Below are positions 9,185-18,145 of a stretch of 64,000 nucleotides of DNA, piece after piece (the first letter of the stretch is position 1; every line of letters begins with the position of its first letter). The translations under genes were made by a program, and so were the position numbers. Source of the stretch: JBMNMU01 sp050953505 (GTDB taxonomy: Bacteria > Bacillota > Clostridia > Peptostreptococcales > Anaerovoracaceae). The notes below the pieces were generated by a model. The model had not been told where the DNA came from, made no database searches, and saw nothing but the letters and a program-made list of their open reading frames with translations. The DNA lies in assembly GCA_050953505.1 (NCBI GenBank), contig JBMNMU010000001.1, positions 1,550,001-1,614,000 on the forward strand, read 5' to 3'.

Positions 9185-9946
9185 TTAAATGTGCATTTGA
9201 AATATCAACCTGTTGTAATCTTGTTTTATGTTAATCTCCAACTCAGTCATGTGTACATCTCTCCCCAGTACTTGTTGGATGACCTTTACCAGCCGTGAAT
9301 CCATGACCTGGTAAAATAATCGTCTATTCTGTTCAATAATAGCAATATTCTGATAATTTTCTAACAAAGTTTTTTCATACACAGTAAGAACCTGACAGCA
9401 ATATATTTCAACTGTTCCACTTGATATGAATACATTCACATCACGAGGACCCTTCCCTGTATAGGTTTTTAGGATGGCAGAAACTTCTTTCTTAATTTTA
9501 CCTTCTAGCTCTTTTTTGTTAGGAAACAAAGATTCTACGGCATGGGGAGTTGTTTGCATCAGCTTTTCTGCCGCACCCACCAATTCGTTTAGCAACTCTG
9601 TAGTTCTAATAGGTTTTAGCAAATATTTAACTATTCCTGCATCCACCGCACTTAAAATTACGTTAGAATCACTTATGGCTGAAGTAATTATCACTGGTGT
9701 CTCATGCCCCATTTTTCGAATCCTTTCCACCATTTCGATTCCCCCTAGTTTAGGTAGAAAGAGATCTGCAATGATAATGTCCGGAGTATGCTTCTCAAAT
9801 AAATCAAGACCTTCCTCCCCATCATTGGCAATATACACTCGCCCAGCTCTCCGCTTTAAAAATTGACCTAGCTCTTCTGCTGTAGCACAGTCATCCTCTA
9901 CATATAAGATTTTTATTTCTTTCAATATTTCTTCATGATGCTCCAT
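9185..9946 (-). CDS. Response regulator: receiver fused to a DUF2294 (MpsC-like) output domain
   Basis: A 253-residue protein. Residues 1-125 form a CheY-type receiver with E17-D18-D19, phosphoacceptor D61 and KPIRTTEL after the conserved lysine. Residues 145-253 match the DUF2294 family: the GKGPRDVNVFI block, the VLTVYEKTLLE block and the ending domain with an HMTELEIN-like stretch. In staphylococci the related MpsC protein belongs to a cation-dependent membrane-potential/bicarbonate system. Here the domain replaces a DNA-binding output, so regulation is probably through protein contact. The start overlaps the kinase gene by 14 bases, so the two are translationally coupled partners. Confidence 0.8.
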   Translation of the reverse strand: MEHHEEILKEIKILYVEDDCATAEELGQFLKRRAGRVYIANDGEEGLDLFEKHTPDIIIADLFLPKLGGIEMVERIRKMGHETPVIITSAISDSNVILSAVDAGIVKYLLKPIRTTELLNELVGAAEKLMQTTPHAVESLFPNKKELEGKIKKEVSAILKTYTGKGPRDVNVFISSGTVEIYCCQVLTVYEKTLLENYQNIAIIEQNRRLFYQVMDSRLVKVIQQVLGRDVHMTELEINIKQDYNRLIFQMHI

Positions 9947-11726
9947 TATTCCCCTCCTGCTTCTTGCCTCTTGGTAAAGGGAGGCTGATGGTGCAGCTCA
10001 CACCATCTTGAATATTGTTTATCCATATTTTACCGCCTAAGCGTTGCTCAACAATAATCTTTGTTATATAAAGGCCAAGGCCAGTACCGTCTTTTTCCTT
10101 AGTAGTGAAGTAGGGATCAAAAATTTGGGAAAGAGTTTCTTCATCGATCTTGCATTTTCTGTTAATGATCTGGATAAAAATACTGTGACCTTCATTTTTC
10201 ACCAAGATATCTATCACCTTTTGTTCAGGGTTCTCTTCTATAAGAGCATCTCGGGCGTTTCCAATCACGTTAAAAAGAACATGAGAAAACTCGTTGGCAT
10301 ACCCGTAGGCAATGCAACCCTCCCCTCGATGGTAACAAATCTTGATATTATGCTGCTGGAGACTCTCCTCCATCATAGATAAGGCCATTTCCATGCAGTG
10401 ATGTATATCAAAATACTCTTTCTCCTTGGGCGGCTTTAGAAAACCGGTAAAATCACTGATGGTATCAGACATATTATGGATAATTTCCTCTGCCTTTTGA
10501 AGCCTCGCGCTTAATGTCTTTTCATCTAAATCACCGTATCGATAACTGTCCATGATATTGGACAGTACTAGATTAATACTGTTAAGTGGCTGTTTCCATT
10601 GGTGAGCAATATTGCCTATCATCTCTCCGATTTTGGCCTGGCGAGATTGATAAACTAGCATAATATCCTTTTCGCGATTCTGGGCTTCTAGCTTACTTTG
10701 TCGCATAGTGATAGGGCGTGAGAATGAATAAGAAAATAATATGGCAAATAATAGAATCATCAAAATGATAATCACGCCAAGTACAAGAAGAACTCGATTT
10801 AAATTATATATAGGCGCAAAGGCATTTTCTAAGGGATGGGAAATAGCAAGAATCCAACCATTATCAATATGTGCATATCCAACAATATATCTTTGATCGT
10901 CTAATCCTAAATAAAGATTCCCTGAAGAATTTTCTTTCAGCTGGGTCGCAACTTTTTCATAATTGTCACCAATCATATCTTCCAAGGCTTCTCCACGGGC
11001 ATAATCCGGTGGTGCAATAATGAATTCTAGTTCATCGTTAAGCAGGAAGGCATATCCCTTATCGTAGGGATGCATGACCTTTATAATATCAGTGGTATCC
11101 TCCGTCGTTACATCTGCACCGGCAATACCCACAAAATAATCACCGATATAAACAGCATCTGAGTAGGTCAGAACATTGATACCAATGTCCATATCCTCAT
11201 AAGGGTCTGTCCAAATAGCTTTTCCCGTCCAAAGGGGTAAGTAGTAATATTGCATCTGGTCTGGTATGGGATCGTCCATAAATCTTGGAATTGCATCAAA
11301 ATCGGCTTCAATTAATGTAGCCACACCATCTTGATAGGAATACCAAACCTCATCTTGATTAGGCGTTAGCTCCGGATTAAAGGTAACAAACATTCCATGA
11401 GCAATAGTTGTAGAAGAAACTGTTTCTGCAACGATTCTCCTTAGTTCTTCCTTATAATCCTCCATGTACTCAGGGTTTCGCTCTAGCTCTTGTGGGTCAA
11501 AGGTAGCCGAAACAAAAGCAACCACTGAATCCACCAATCCTTCAGTATGATTAAAGATTGCACTGAATTGATTGGCGTATTTTTCTGTATTATTTTGAAT
11601 ATTAGATTCAATTTCATGACGAAGATATTCCGTGCTTCTGGTAAAGGTAATGCCTCCAACCACTGTAGCCACTGTAAGGGAGAAGGCTACAATGGCAATC
11701 ATAAGCTTTAACATGGTAGTTTTCAT
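9933..11726 (-). CDS. Sensor histidine kinase with dCache extracellular domain
   Basis: A 597-residue membrane kinase. It has a first membrane helix (7-27), a long extracytoplasmic Cache-type domain (about 30-315, with GIAGADVT and GYAFLLNDE signatures), a second helix (about 318-340), a phosphoacceptor domain with H375 in the AHQWKQPLN motif, and a HATPase domain with GNARDAL and TKEKDGTGLGLYI. Cache domains usually bind small organic acids or amino acids. The gene overlaps its receiver-DUF2294 partner. The nhaC gene lies further downstream behind its own leader, so a sodium or pH role is attractive but unproven. Confidence 0.88.
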   Translation of the reverse strand: MKTTMLKLMIAIVAFSLTVATVVGGITFTRSTEYLRHEIESNIQNNTEKYANQFSAIFNHTEGLVDSVVAFVSATFDPQELERNPEYMEDYKEELRRIVAETVSSTTIAHGMFVTFNPELTPNQDEVWYSYQDGVATLIEADFDAIPRFMDDPIPDQMQYYYLPLWTGKAIWTDPYEDMDIGINVLTYSDAVYIGDYFVGIAGADVTTEDTTDIIKVMHPYDKGYAFLLNDELEFIIAPPDYARGEALEDMIGDNYEKVATQLKENSSGNLYLGLDDQRYIVGYAHIDNGWILAISHPLENAFAPIYNLNRVLLVLGVIIILMILLFAILFSYSFSRPITMRQSKLEAQNREKDIMLVYQSRQAKIGEMIGNIAHQWKQPLNSINLVLSNIMDSYRYGDLDEKTLSARLQKAEEIIHNMSDTISDFTGFLKPPKEKEYFDIHHCMEMALSMMEESLQQHNIKICYHRGEGCIAYGYANEFSHVLFNVIGNARDALIEENPEQKVIDILVKNEGHSIFIQIINRKCKIDEETLSQIFDPYFTTKEKDGTGLGLYITKIIVEQRLGGKIWINNIQDGVSCTISLPLPRGKKQEGNNGAS

Positions 11727-11841
11727 AACATATCATACCCTTGTTTCTGGCCTTATTCCGTAGCAATAGTTTAATAAAGTATATAGTTTTTAATGTTTAC
11801 TTGTCAAGACGCCGGAAATATTTGATAATAATCGATATTTT

Positions 11842-11870
11842 TTGACATGCAATAGAAATATCTCTATCTT
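11842..11870 (+). promoter_or_regulatory. Candidate promoter for the beta-lactamase-fold hydrolase
   Basis: TTGACA at 11842-11847 and TATCTT at 11865-11870 are separated by 17 bases, about 95 bases before the likely start codon. The -10 box is imperfect. Confidence 0.4.
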
Positions 11871-11963
11871 TATCATGAGGTCCCTTGATAAAACGGAGGG
11901 GATGTAATAATATTGAGTAAAGTAAACGCTGGAATTTTGAAATACCAAGGAGTCGTGAAATAT

Positions 11964-12947
11964 ATGAGAGAAGTATATAATAATATTTATTTGAAGGAGC
12001 TGCCATTGCCCAATAATCCTCTCAAATATTTAAACTTTTATATTATAAAAGGCCGTGGGCAATCTATGATTGTTGATACAGGCTTTAATCGTGAAGATAC
12101 AAAAGAAGAAATCCTAAAAACATTCCATGATCTTAATCTTAAGCCAGAGAGCACAATCCTTTTTCTTACTCACCTGCATTCAGACCATACAGGGCTAGCT
12201 TCATATTTTGAGGAAATGGGTTTAAAGGTATATGCAAGTAAAGTGGACGGCGACCTATTAAATAGTAGCGTAAATAAAACAGATTCTATGTGGCAAAACA
12301 CCATTCAGCATGGACTGTGGCAAGGCTTGGACGAGGATTCACTAGATATTGAGGACCACCCTGGCTTCAAATTTCGCCCTACGGCTCATATCAATTATAT
12401 TCCTGCCATTCCAGGCGAAAAAATACAAATTGGTGAATACGATTTTGAAATTATAGATTTAAAAGGCCACACTCCTGGAATTGTAGGCCTTTATGAAAAA
12501 AATCATAAGATTCTGTTTTGCGGCGACCATATACTAGGAAAAATCACACCTAATATCACCTTTTGGGGCTTCCAATATGGGGATTCATTGGGCACTTATC
12601 TAAAAAGCTTAGATTTAGTCTACCATATGGATATCAATCATTTATTTTCTTCCCATCGTTTTTTAGTGGAGGATCATCGAAGTAGAATCAAAGAGCTTTA
12701 TAATCACCATGCTAAGAGGTTAGATGAAGCGAGACAAGCTTTACGTAAATCAGGTAAGTCAACGGTAAGAAACGTAACCAAACAACTGCATTGGGATATC
12801 AAAAGTAAGAATTGGGACGAATTCCCTAAGTCACAGAAGTGGTTTGCAGCAGGTGAGGCCCACGCCCATTTAGAGCACTTAAGGGCTTTAGGTGAAGTCT
12901 CAATGGAGGAGGAAAACGGTATTTTGTACTACTGGATAATTGACTAA
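11964..12947 (+). CDS. Metallo-beta-lactamase-fold hydrolase
   Basis: A 327-residue cytoplasmic hydrolase. The zinc motif THLHSDHTG lies near residue 75, followed by the later metal ligands in KGHTPGIVGLY and FCGDHILG, and a helical C-terminal part like glyoxalase-II-type hydrolases. I begin it at ATG 11964 (AAGGAG 11 bases upstream) because the family usually starts just before IYLKELPLPNNP. A TTG at 11913 in the same frame would add 17 residues. It is convergent with nothing and is followed by ddh, which has its own promoter. The substrate is unknown. Confidence 0.85.
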   Translation: MREVYNNIYLKELPLPNNPLKYLNFYIIKGRGQSMIVDTGFNREDTKEEILKTFHDLNLKPESTILFLTHLHSDHTGLASYFEEMGLKVYASKVDGDLLNSSVNKTDSMWQNTIQHGLWQGLDEDSLDIEDHPGFKFRPTAHINYIPAIPGEKIQIGEYDFEIIDLKGHTPGIVGLYEKNHKILFCGDHILGKITPNITFWGFQYGDSLGTYLKSLDLVYHMDINHLFSSHRFLVEDHRSRIKELYNHHAKRLDEARQALRKSGKSTVRNVTKQLHWDIKSKNWDEFPKSQKWFAAGEAHAHLEHLRALGEVSMEEENGILYYWIID

Positions 12948-12963
12948 TATACTTTAGAAATAC

Positions 12964-12992
12964 TTGACAACCATGGGTTTAGACATGATAAT
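12964..12992 (+). promoter_or_regulatory. SigmaA-type promoter of ddh
   Basis: TTGACA at 12964-12969, a 17-base spacer and GATAAT at 12987-12992 form a near-consensus vegetative promoter. Transcription would start near 12999, giving a leader of about 50 bases before ddh. Confidence 0.65.
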
Positions 12993-13049
12993 TTTACTAT
13001 ATGAGCAAAAACATACAGAAGGAGGTCGCGGCGTAGAGCCCAAGAGCGG

Positions 13050-14027
13050 ATGAGAGATAAAATTAAAGTTGGTATTGTAGGATACGGAAACCTTGGAAAA
13101 GGTGTAGAATTGGCTTTGGCTCAAAACCCTGATTTTAAGCTAGAGGCCATTTTCACAAGAAGAGACCCAGAGAAAGTTAAAACTACTTCCAAGGTCGTTC
13201 CTTTATCACAAATAACAAATTATAAAGAAAAAATTGATGTAATGATTCTTTGCGGGGGTTCCGCTACTGATTTACCAAAGCAAACACCCCAGATTGCAGA
13301 GCATTTTAATACAGTAGATAGCTTTGATAATCACGGTAAGATCCCAGAGCATTTTAAAAGATTAGATGATGTGGCAAAAAAATCTGGTACAATTGGTCTA
13401 ATTTCAGTGGGATGGGATCCAGGACTATTTTCCTTGCACCGTCTTCTAGGCCAGGTTGTGCTACCAAATGGGAAGGAAAATACTTTCTACGGTAAAGGGG
13501 TCAGCCAGGGACACTCAGATGCAATAAGAAGAGTTGACGGTGTGAAGGATGGGGTTCAATATACCGTTCCCATCCAGAGCGCTATAGACATGGTGCGTAA
13601 AGGTGAAAATGTAGATCTCACCAATGCGGAAAGGCATGAGCGAATTTGCTATGTTGTTCCGGAGGAAGGTGCTGATTTAGATAAAATTAGGGATTCAATT
13701 GTAAATATGCCTAATTACTTTGCAGACTATCAGTCAACAGTTCATTTTATTACAGAGGAAGAGTTAAAAAGAGATCACAAAGGTATGCCTCACGGCGGAT
13801 TTGTCGTGCGTACAGGATTCACTGGTGAAGGGACAAGCCAGAGCATAGAGTTCAGCCTAAAGCTTAATAGTAATCCGGAGTTTACTTCCAGTGTGCTGGT
13901 GGCTTTTGCTAGAGCTGTCTATCGATTGAGTAAAGAAGGACAAACAGGAGCTCGCACAGTATTAGACATACCCTTTAGCTATTTATCTCCTAAATCAGGA
14001 GAAGAATTAAGAAAAGAATTACTATAA
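13050..14027 (+). CDS. ddh: meso-Diaminopimelate D-dehydrogenase
   Basis: A 325-residue enzyme, the family's usual length. It makes meso-diaminopimelate in one NADPH-dependent step from tetrahydrodipicolinate, supplying lysine and peptidoglycan. The N-terminal Rossmann motif VGIVGYGNLGKG, the SVGWDPGLFSLHR block and GKGVSQGHSDAIRR are diagnostic of Ddh. It is monocistronic, with a promoter in front and a strong terminator after. Oddly, the AAGGAGG at 13019-13025 is 24 bases from the ATG, too far for normal initiation, and sits inside a tiny open frame. The start is otherwise clear from the family's N-terminus. Confidence 0.93.
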   Translation: MRDKIKVGIVGYGNLGKGVELALAQNPDFKLEAIFTRRDPEKVKTTSKVVPLSQITNYKEKIDVMILCGGSATDLPKQTPQIAEHFNTVDSFDNHGKIPEHFKRLDDVAKKSGTIGLISVGWDPGLFSLHRLLGQVVLPNGKENTFYGKGVSQGHSDAIRRVDGVKDGVQYTVPIQSAIDMVRKGENVDLTNAERHERICYVVPEEGADLDKIRDSIVNMPNYFADYQSTVHFITEEELKRDHKGMPHGGFVVRTGFTGEGTSQSIEFSLKLNSNPEFTSSVLVAFARAVYRLSKEGQTGARTVLDIPFSYLSPKSGEELRKELL

Positions 14028-14060
14028 TATAGGAAACAATATTTCCTTATATTATAAAAA

Positions 14061-14104
14061 AACGGCACTTCTCTGCTTCGTCAAAGCGAAACTGAAGTGC
14101 CGTT
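14061..14104. terminator. Bidirectional terminator between ddh and the HMA gene
   Basis: AACGGCACTTC pairs with GAAGTGCCGTT around a nested GCTTCG/CGAAAC-like loop, with T-runs on both strands. Confidence 0.85.
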
Positions 14105-14165
14105 TTTTCATAAAATAATAGCTGTTTAATTTTATCACGTAGCCACCATAAATATGTGCGCCTCG

Positions 14166-14399
14166 CTATAGAGCCTTTGCTTGAGATTTTTTTACATCGT
14201 ACCCTACCTTGGTGATAGCATTCACAATATCCTCTAGGGATGTTTTTTCATCGTCAAAGTTCAATTTTACTTTACTTGTGTTAAACATAACATTGATACT
14301 ATCCTTATCAACGCCATCTACAGATTTTACTGCGCCTTCTATCTTTTGCATACAGGATGGACAGGCTAATGGCTCTAATTGAATGGTTGCTTTTTGCAT
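14166..14399 (-). CDS. Heavy-metal-associated (HMA) domain protein
   Basis: A 77-residue single-domain metallochaperone-like protein with the ferredoxin-like HMA fold. The metal site is CPSC near residue 13, followed by the usual EGAVKSVDGV and KVGYDV elements. I start at 14399 because AAGGAG is well placed for that ATG. The ATG two codons earlier is too close to it. It is the last gene of a three-gene set with a P-type ATPase that lacks its own HMA domain, so it probably delivers metal to that pump or works as its detached sensor domain. Confidence 0.85.
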   Translation of the reverse strand: MQKATIQLEPLACPSCMQKIEGAVKSVDGVDKDSINVMFNTSKVKLNFDDEKTSLEDIVNAITKVGYDVKKSQAKAL

Positions 14400-14512
14400 T
14401 TTCATCTCTCCTTTTCCAAAAATCTAATTTATTTATTTCTATAATTGAATCCTATAACTATTTATACACCATTATGGCGTGGTGTTTTAATGAATTTATA
14501 AGTTATTATCTT

Positions 14513-16369
14513 TTATCTTAACCTATAACGAAGTAGCCTCATTCCGTTTAGTATGACCACTAAAATACTTCCTTCATGAACCAACATCCCGATGGACATG
14601 TTCATCCAATCAGTGAAGAATAAGAAGGCTAATAAAATTATTACCACACCTACTGCAATAATAATATTTTGACGCATGTTACGGGCGGTTGCTTTTGTTA
14701 AGCCCAAGGCATGGGGCAAACGGCTGAAATCTGAATTCATTAATACCACATCTGAAGTTTCTATAGCTACATCTGTACCGCTTCCCATGGCAATACCAAT
14801 TTGTGCTAGAGCCAGTGAAGGGCTATCATTAACGCCATCTCCTACGAATGCTACAATTTGACCCTGGTCCTGCAGCTTTTTAATATATGCTGACTTATCT
14901 TCTGGTAGCATATGCCCTTGAGCCTTTGTCAATCCCAACTCCCGAGCTACTAAATCAACAGTTCCTTGATTATCTCCTGAAAGAACTACTAGATTTTTAA
15001 CACCTAGCTTCTTTAGCCTCTGGAGATCTTCCTTCACACCTGGACGAATTTGGTCACGAATACCCATGAGTACTTTTAATTCGCCATCAACAGATGTTAA
15101 AACAAGTGAATTACCGTTTTCCTCAAACTTGGCAATATCCTCCCGAGCCTTTTCGCTTAAATGAACATCTTCTAGTTCCATTAGGGCTACATTACCCACT
15201 GCTATTCTATGCCCCTCTACGTCAGCGAGAATCCCGCCACCTTTTACAACATCTGTACTTTCAACAGTATAGGCTTCTACGTCACCGATATGTTCTACAA
15301 TTGCTTTTGCTAATGGATGATCTGATTCTTTTTCCACACTTGAAAGATAGCCTAATACCACATTGATATTGTCTTCATCCGCATAAAATTCTTGGTCCGC
15401 CACTTTTGGATTTCCAATTGTTAATGTGCCTGTCTTGTCAAATACAACTGTATCAAGCTTGCTAAAATCGTTAATGACTTCACTGCCCTTAAGTAGGACA
15501 CCATTTCGTGCTCCATTACCGATACCAGCCACATTGGAAACAGGTACACCGATAACTAATGCGCCAGGGCATCCCAGGACCAATATGGTAATTGCTAGCT
15601 CCACATTCCGAGAAATCAGCCAAACGATGAAGGCAAGAACTAAAACTGCCGGTGTATAGTACTTTGCAAACCTATCAATAAAGCGTTCTGCCTCAGATTT
15701 TGAATCTTGTGCCTCTTCAACCAACTCAATGATTTTACCAAAGGTGGTATCCTCCCCTACACGATCAGCAACAATCTGAATAGTTCCATTTTCCAAAATC
15801 GTTCCCGCATATACTTGGTCACCCTTATTTTTGCTTACCGGGACTGACTCCCCAGTGATGCTTGCCTGGTTAATATGACCCTCTCCTGTTAGAACTGTAC
15901 CGTCCACAGGAACCTTTGCGCCGGTTTTTACAAGAAGAATATCCCCTACATCAACATCATCTACTTCTACTTCTTCAAATTCGCCATTTTCCATTTGCTT
16001 TAACGCACTTTCTGGTGCCATCTCCGTCAATTCCTTAATGGCGGAACGGGTTTGATTCAATGTTCGTTGCTCCAAATAGGCACCAAATAAGAATAAGAAT
16101 GTAACAATTGCTGATTCTTCAAAATTCTTTATTATAAATGCTCCACCAACAGCAATGGTAACCAAAACATCAATACTGACAACCTTTACTCTTAATGCTT
16201 GATAAGCCTGGATGGCTATTGGTATAACTCCCAAAATCGATGCGATAACCAATGCCCAGACAAATAGAATGGTATTATTAAAAACCAGCTTACTAATAAA
16301 TGCAATCACAATTAATATTGCACTGATTAGTGTAATTTGATTTTTTTTGCCTAATATAAATCTCTGCAT
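14513..16369 (-). CDS. P1B-type heavy metal ATPase with CPG membrane motif
   Basis: A 618-residue metal-translocating P-type ATPase of the inner membrane. It has phosphatase motif TGESVPVSK, membrane motif GCPGALVIGVP near residue 266, phosphorylation site DKTGTLT near 310, the HP motif ESDHPLAKAI, and hinge GDGVNDSP. There is no N-terminal HMA domain. The membrane metal site reads Cys-Pro-Gly (codons TGC CCT GGC), not the CPC of copper/zinc pumps or the SPC of iron/cobalt pumps, so the ion is uncertain. The start ATG at 16369 follows AGGAG. It lies between a Ric-like diiron protein gene and an HMA gene, which suggests iron or another redox metal. Confidence 0.88.
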   Translation of the reverse strand: MQRFILGKKNQITLISAILIVIAFISKLVFNNTILFVWALVIASILGVIPIAIQAYQALRVKVVSIDVLVTIAVGGAFIIKNFEESAIVTFLFLFGAYLEQRTLNQTRSAIKELTEMAPESALKQMENGEFEEVEVDDVDVGDILLVKTGAKVPVDGTVLTGEGHINQASITGESVPVSKNKGDQVYAGTILENGTIQIVADRVGEDTTFGKIIELVEEAQDSKSEAERFIDRFAKYYTPAVLVLAFIVWLISRNVELAITILVLGCPGALVIGVPVSNVAGIGNGARNGVLLKGSEVINDFSKLDTVVFDKTGTLTIGNPKVADQEFYADEDNINVVLGYLSSVEKESDHPLAKAIVEHIGDVEAYTVESTDVVKGGGILADVEGHRIAVGNVALMELEDVHLSEKAREDIAKFEENGNSLVLTSVDGELKVLMGIRDQIRPGVKEDLQRLKKLGVKNLVVLSGDNQGTVDLVARELGLTKAQGHMLPEDKSAYIKKLQDQGQIVAFVGDGVNDSPSLALAQIGIAMGSGTDVAIETSDVVLMNSDFSRLPHALGLTKATARNMRQNIIIAVGVVIILLAFLFFTDWMNMSIGMLVHEGSILVVILNGMRLLRYRLR

Positions 16370-16478
16370 CAAAGAAATCTCCTCTCATTAGTTCTGTCAG
16401 GGCATTTAATCTCTTAGCTCCCCGCGCCCATTTTATCAGCATATCTTCTGCTAATCTATTAGCGGGTATTGAGTCTAC

Positions 16479-16772
16479 TTATCCTTGGTATGCTTGATCT
16501 AACTCCGCTAACATATTGTATACTGCTTCATAGCTTTCACACACATCCTCCGGTATGGTGTAGTTATTTGTAACTGCGCGTAATTGTGCAAATTCATCCT
16601 GTAGCTCAGGTTTTTCATTCCCTGCCTCATTAATTTTTTGGATGATTGTATCATATGCTTTGCGAACTTCATGGAATTCTGGATGGCTACCTCCATGAAC
16701 CTTTGCCACAATAGGCACATACATCTCTAATGTTTTGAAATGCTTTTCTTTTATTTCATTAAATGTTGACAT
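16479..16772 (-). CDS. Short Ric/hemerythrin-like protein
   Basis: A 97-residue soluble, helical protein with histidines and acids arranged as VHGGSHPEFHEVR and a conserved ITNNYTIPEDVCESYEAV-type ending. This resembles the short clostridial proteins named as Ric (iron-sulfur repair diiron) relatives. Ric/YtfE proteins repair Fe-S clusters damaged by nitric oxide or peroxide. It is the first gene of the set with the CPG ATPase and HMA protein, 107 bases before the ATPase, and is preceded by an FNR-like palindrome. The function is inferred from family resemblance. Confidence 0.6.
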   Translation of the reverse strand: MSTFNEIKEKHFKTLEMYVPIVAKVHGGSHPEFHEVRKAYDTIIQKINEAGNEKPELQDEFAQLRAVTNNYTIPEDVCESYEAVYNMLAELDQAYQG

Positions 16773-16824
16773 ACTACCCCTTCCTTTCCTTGTTTCTTTA
16801 TATAATTCCTATTTCATTGATTTT

Positions 16825-16868
16825 AGTGTACCAATATTGGAGAACATTTAAATTGATTTATATCAATT
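16825..16868 (-). promoter_or_regulatory. FNR/CRP-family palindrome and promoter of the Ric-ATPase-HMA operon
   Basis: The palindrome AATTGATTTATATCAATT (16851-16868) contains a perfect TTGAT-N4-ATCAA site. Read leftward, a TACACT box at 16830-16825 would be the -10. A start near 16818 puts the site centre at about -41.5, the classical class II activator position. The regulator itself is not in the window. Confidence 0.55.
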
Positions 16869-16888
16869 ATTTCAATTTTTTTACCATA

Positions 16889-18037
16889 TTAGTACTCATC
16901 AATATCTTCTCTACTAATATTCTTTGCTCTGAGCCTATTATTTACAAACTCTTTGATAAGTATATATACAATAGTTCCTAAAGGTACAAACAAGATGATT
17001 CCTATTACTCCGAATAAGCTTCCCCCAATAGTAATGGCAACCAATACCCATATCGCCGGCAGGCCTACAGCCTTTCCAGCAACATTTGGGTATATCAGGT
17101 TTCCCTCTAATTGCTGTATTGCAATCGACATAATGATAAACCAGAATGCCATGCGTACATCATGAACCATAATCAACAGGGCACCGATAATAGCACCGAT
17201 GATTGGGCCTATTACAGGTATAAAAGAGCTTATACCCGTCAATAGACTAACAACTAGGGCATAAGGGAATCGGAAAATCTTCATAGCAATAAAAAACATA
17301 ACGCCAACAATAATTGCTTCTAGCAGCTGCCCTGAAAGAAAATTACTAAATGTCGTATTGGTTAAGTCTGAAAGATAGGATAGTTTCCTATGGATCTTTT
17401 TTGGGAATAGGGCTATTGATATCTTTTTTGTTTGGCATAATAGTTTTTCCTTCTGAAGTAATACATAAATGGAAAATACGTATCCAATAAGGAGAGATGC
17501 TATGGCACCTATTAAAGATGTGGCCACATTAAAGGTGGACACTATCCAGTTGCTAGCTCGGGCGCTTAACAGGCTTATAGCTTTTTGTTCTATTTTGGGC
17601 CAATCAAGGCTTATGTTCTTAACAAATTCACCCACATATTCATTTTCTATAATATTGGTCCTTTCAAGCCAGTTTAAAAAATTGTTCCACGCTTGAGGAG
17701 TTCGGTGTGCGATTTCCTGAACAGAGCTAGTTAGCTCCGGTACAACTATAATTAATGTAATAAAAATAATTAGCAAGATTATTATTAAGGTGATTAAATA
17801 GCTAGTAGCCCTTTTTAATTTATGAGGTAGCTGCTTTAATAAGGTTCTCTCAAAATACCTCATGGGAACATTCATTATAAATGCAATAACTATACCTATT
17901 ATAAAAGGCGATACTAAAGAAAAGAGCATTAGAAGCACACCCCAAAGGGCATTAAGATTATCCAATACCCACAGGAGAATAACTCCAAATGCAACTAAAA
18001 TAATCGCGTTTTTTAATTGATCAGATCTTACTTTCAT
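16889..18037 (-). CDS. AI-2E family transporter (PF01594-type membrane protein)
   Basis: A 382-residue inner-membrane protein. It has two N-terminal helices, a soluble segment (LTSSVQEIAHRTPQAW region), then five to six helices with the family block FIPVIGPIIGAIIGALL and the ending GNLIYPNVAGKAVGLP. Family members were named for a proposed autoinducer-2 exporter, but others are Na+/H+ antiporters or have no known substrate. It is a single gene, with dispersed GTGTCAGACAC repeats just upstream. Confidence 0.85.
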   Translation of the reverse strand: MKVRSDQLKNAIILVAFGVILLWVLDNLNALWGVLLMLFSLVSPFIIGIVIAFIMNVPMRYFERTLLKQLPHKLKRATSYLITLIIILLIIFITLIIVVPELTSSVQEIAHRTPQAWNNFLNWLERTNIIENEYVGEFVKNISLDWPKIEQKAISLLSARASNWIVSTFNVATSLIGAIASLLIGYVFSIYVLLQKEKLLCQTKKISIALFPKKIHRKLSYLSDLTNTTFSNFLSGQLLEAIIVGVMFFIAMKIFRFPYALVVSLLTGISSFIPVIGPIIGAIIGALLIMVHDVRMAFWFIIMSIAIQQLEGNLIYPNVAGKAVGLPAIWVLVAITIGGSLFGVIGIILFVPLGTIVYILIKEFVNNRLRAKNISREDIDEY

Positions 18038-18073
18038 ATATAACCGTCCTTACCTTCTAATGTCATATGTAGC

Positions 18074-18140
18074 GGTGTCTAACACCTTACCTATGGTCTT
18101 TAGTGTCAGACACCATGCTAATCTATGGTGTCTGACACCA
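18074..18140. repeat. Cluster of three GGTGTC(T/A)(G/A)ACACC palindromes
   Basis: Copies lie at 18074-18086 (GGTGTCTAACACC), 18103-18114 (GTGTCAGACACC) and 18126-18140 (TGGTGTCTGACACCA). They fill the gap between two leftward genes. The same element recurs at 35907-35935 and 37291-37492. Spacing is irregular, so this is not a CRISPR array. Confidence 0.8.
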
Positions 18141-18145
18141 CTATC

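Noticed and set aside
18074..18140. CRISPR array from repeated GTGTCAGACAC
   Set aside because: The repeats are 12-15 bases, vary in the middle, have irregular short gaps and have no cas genes near.
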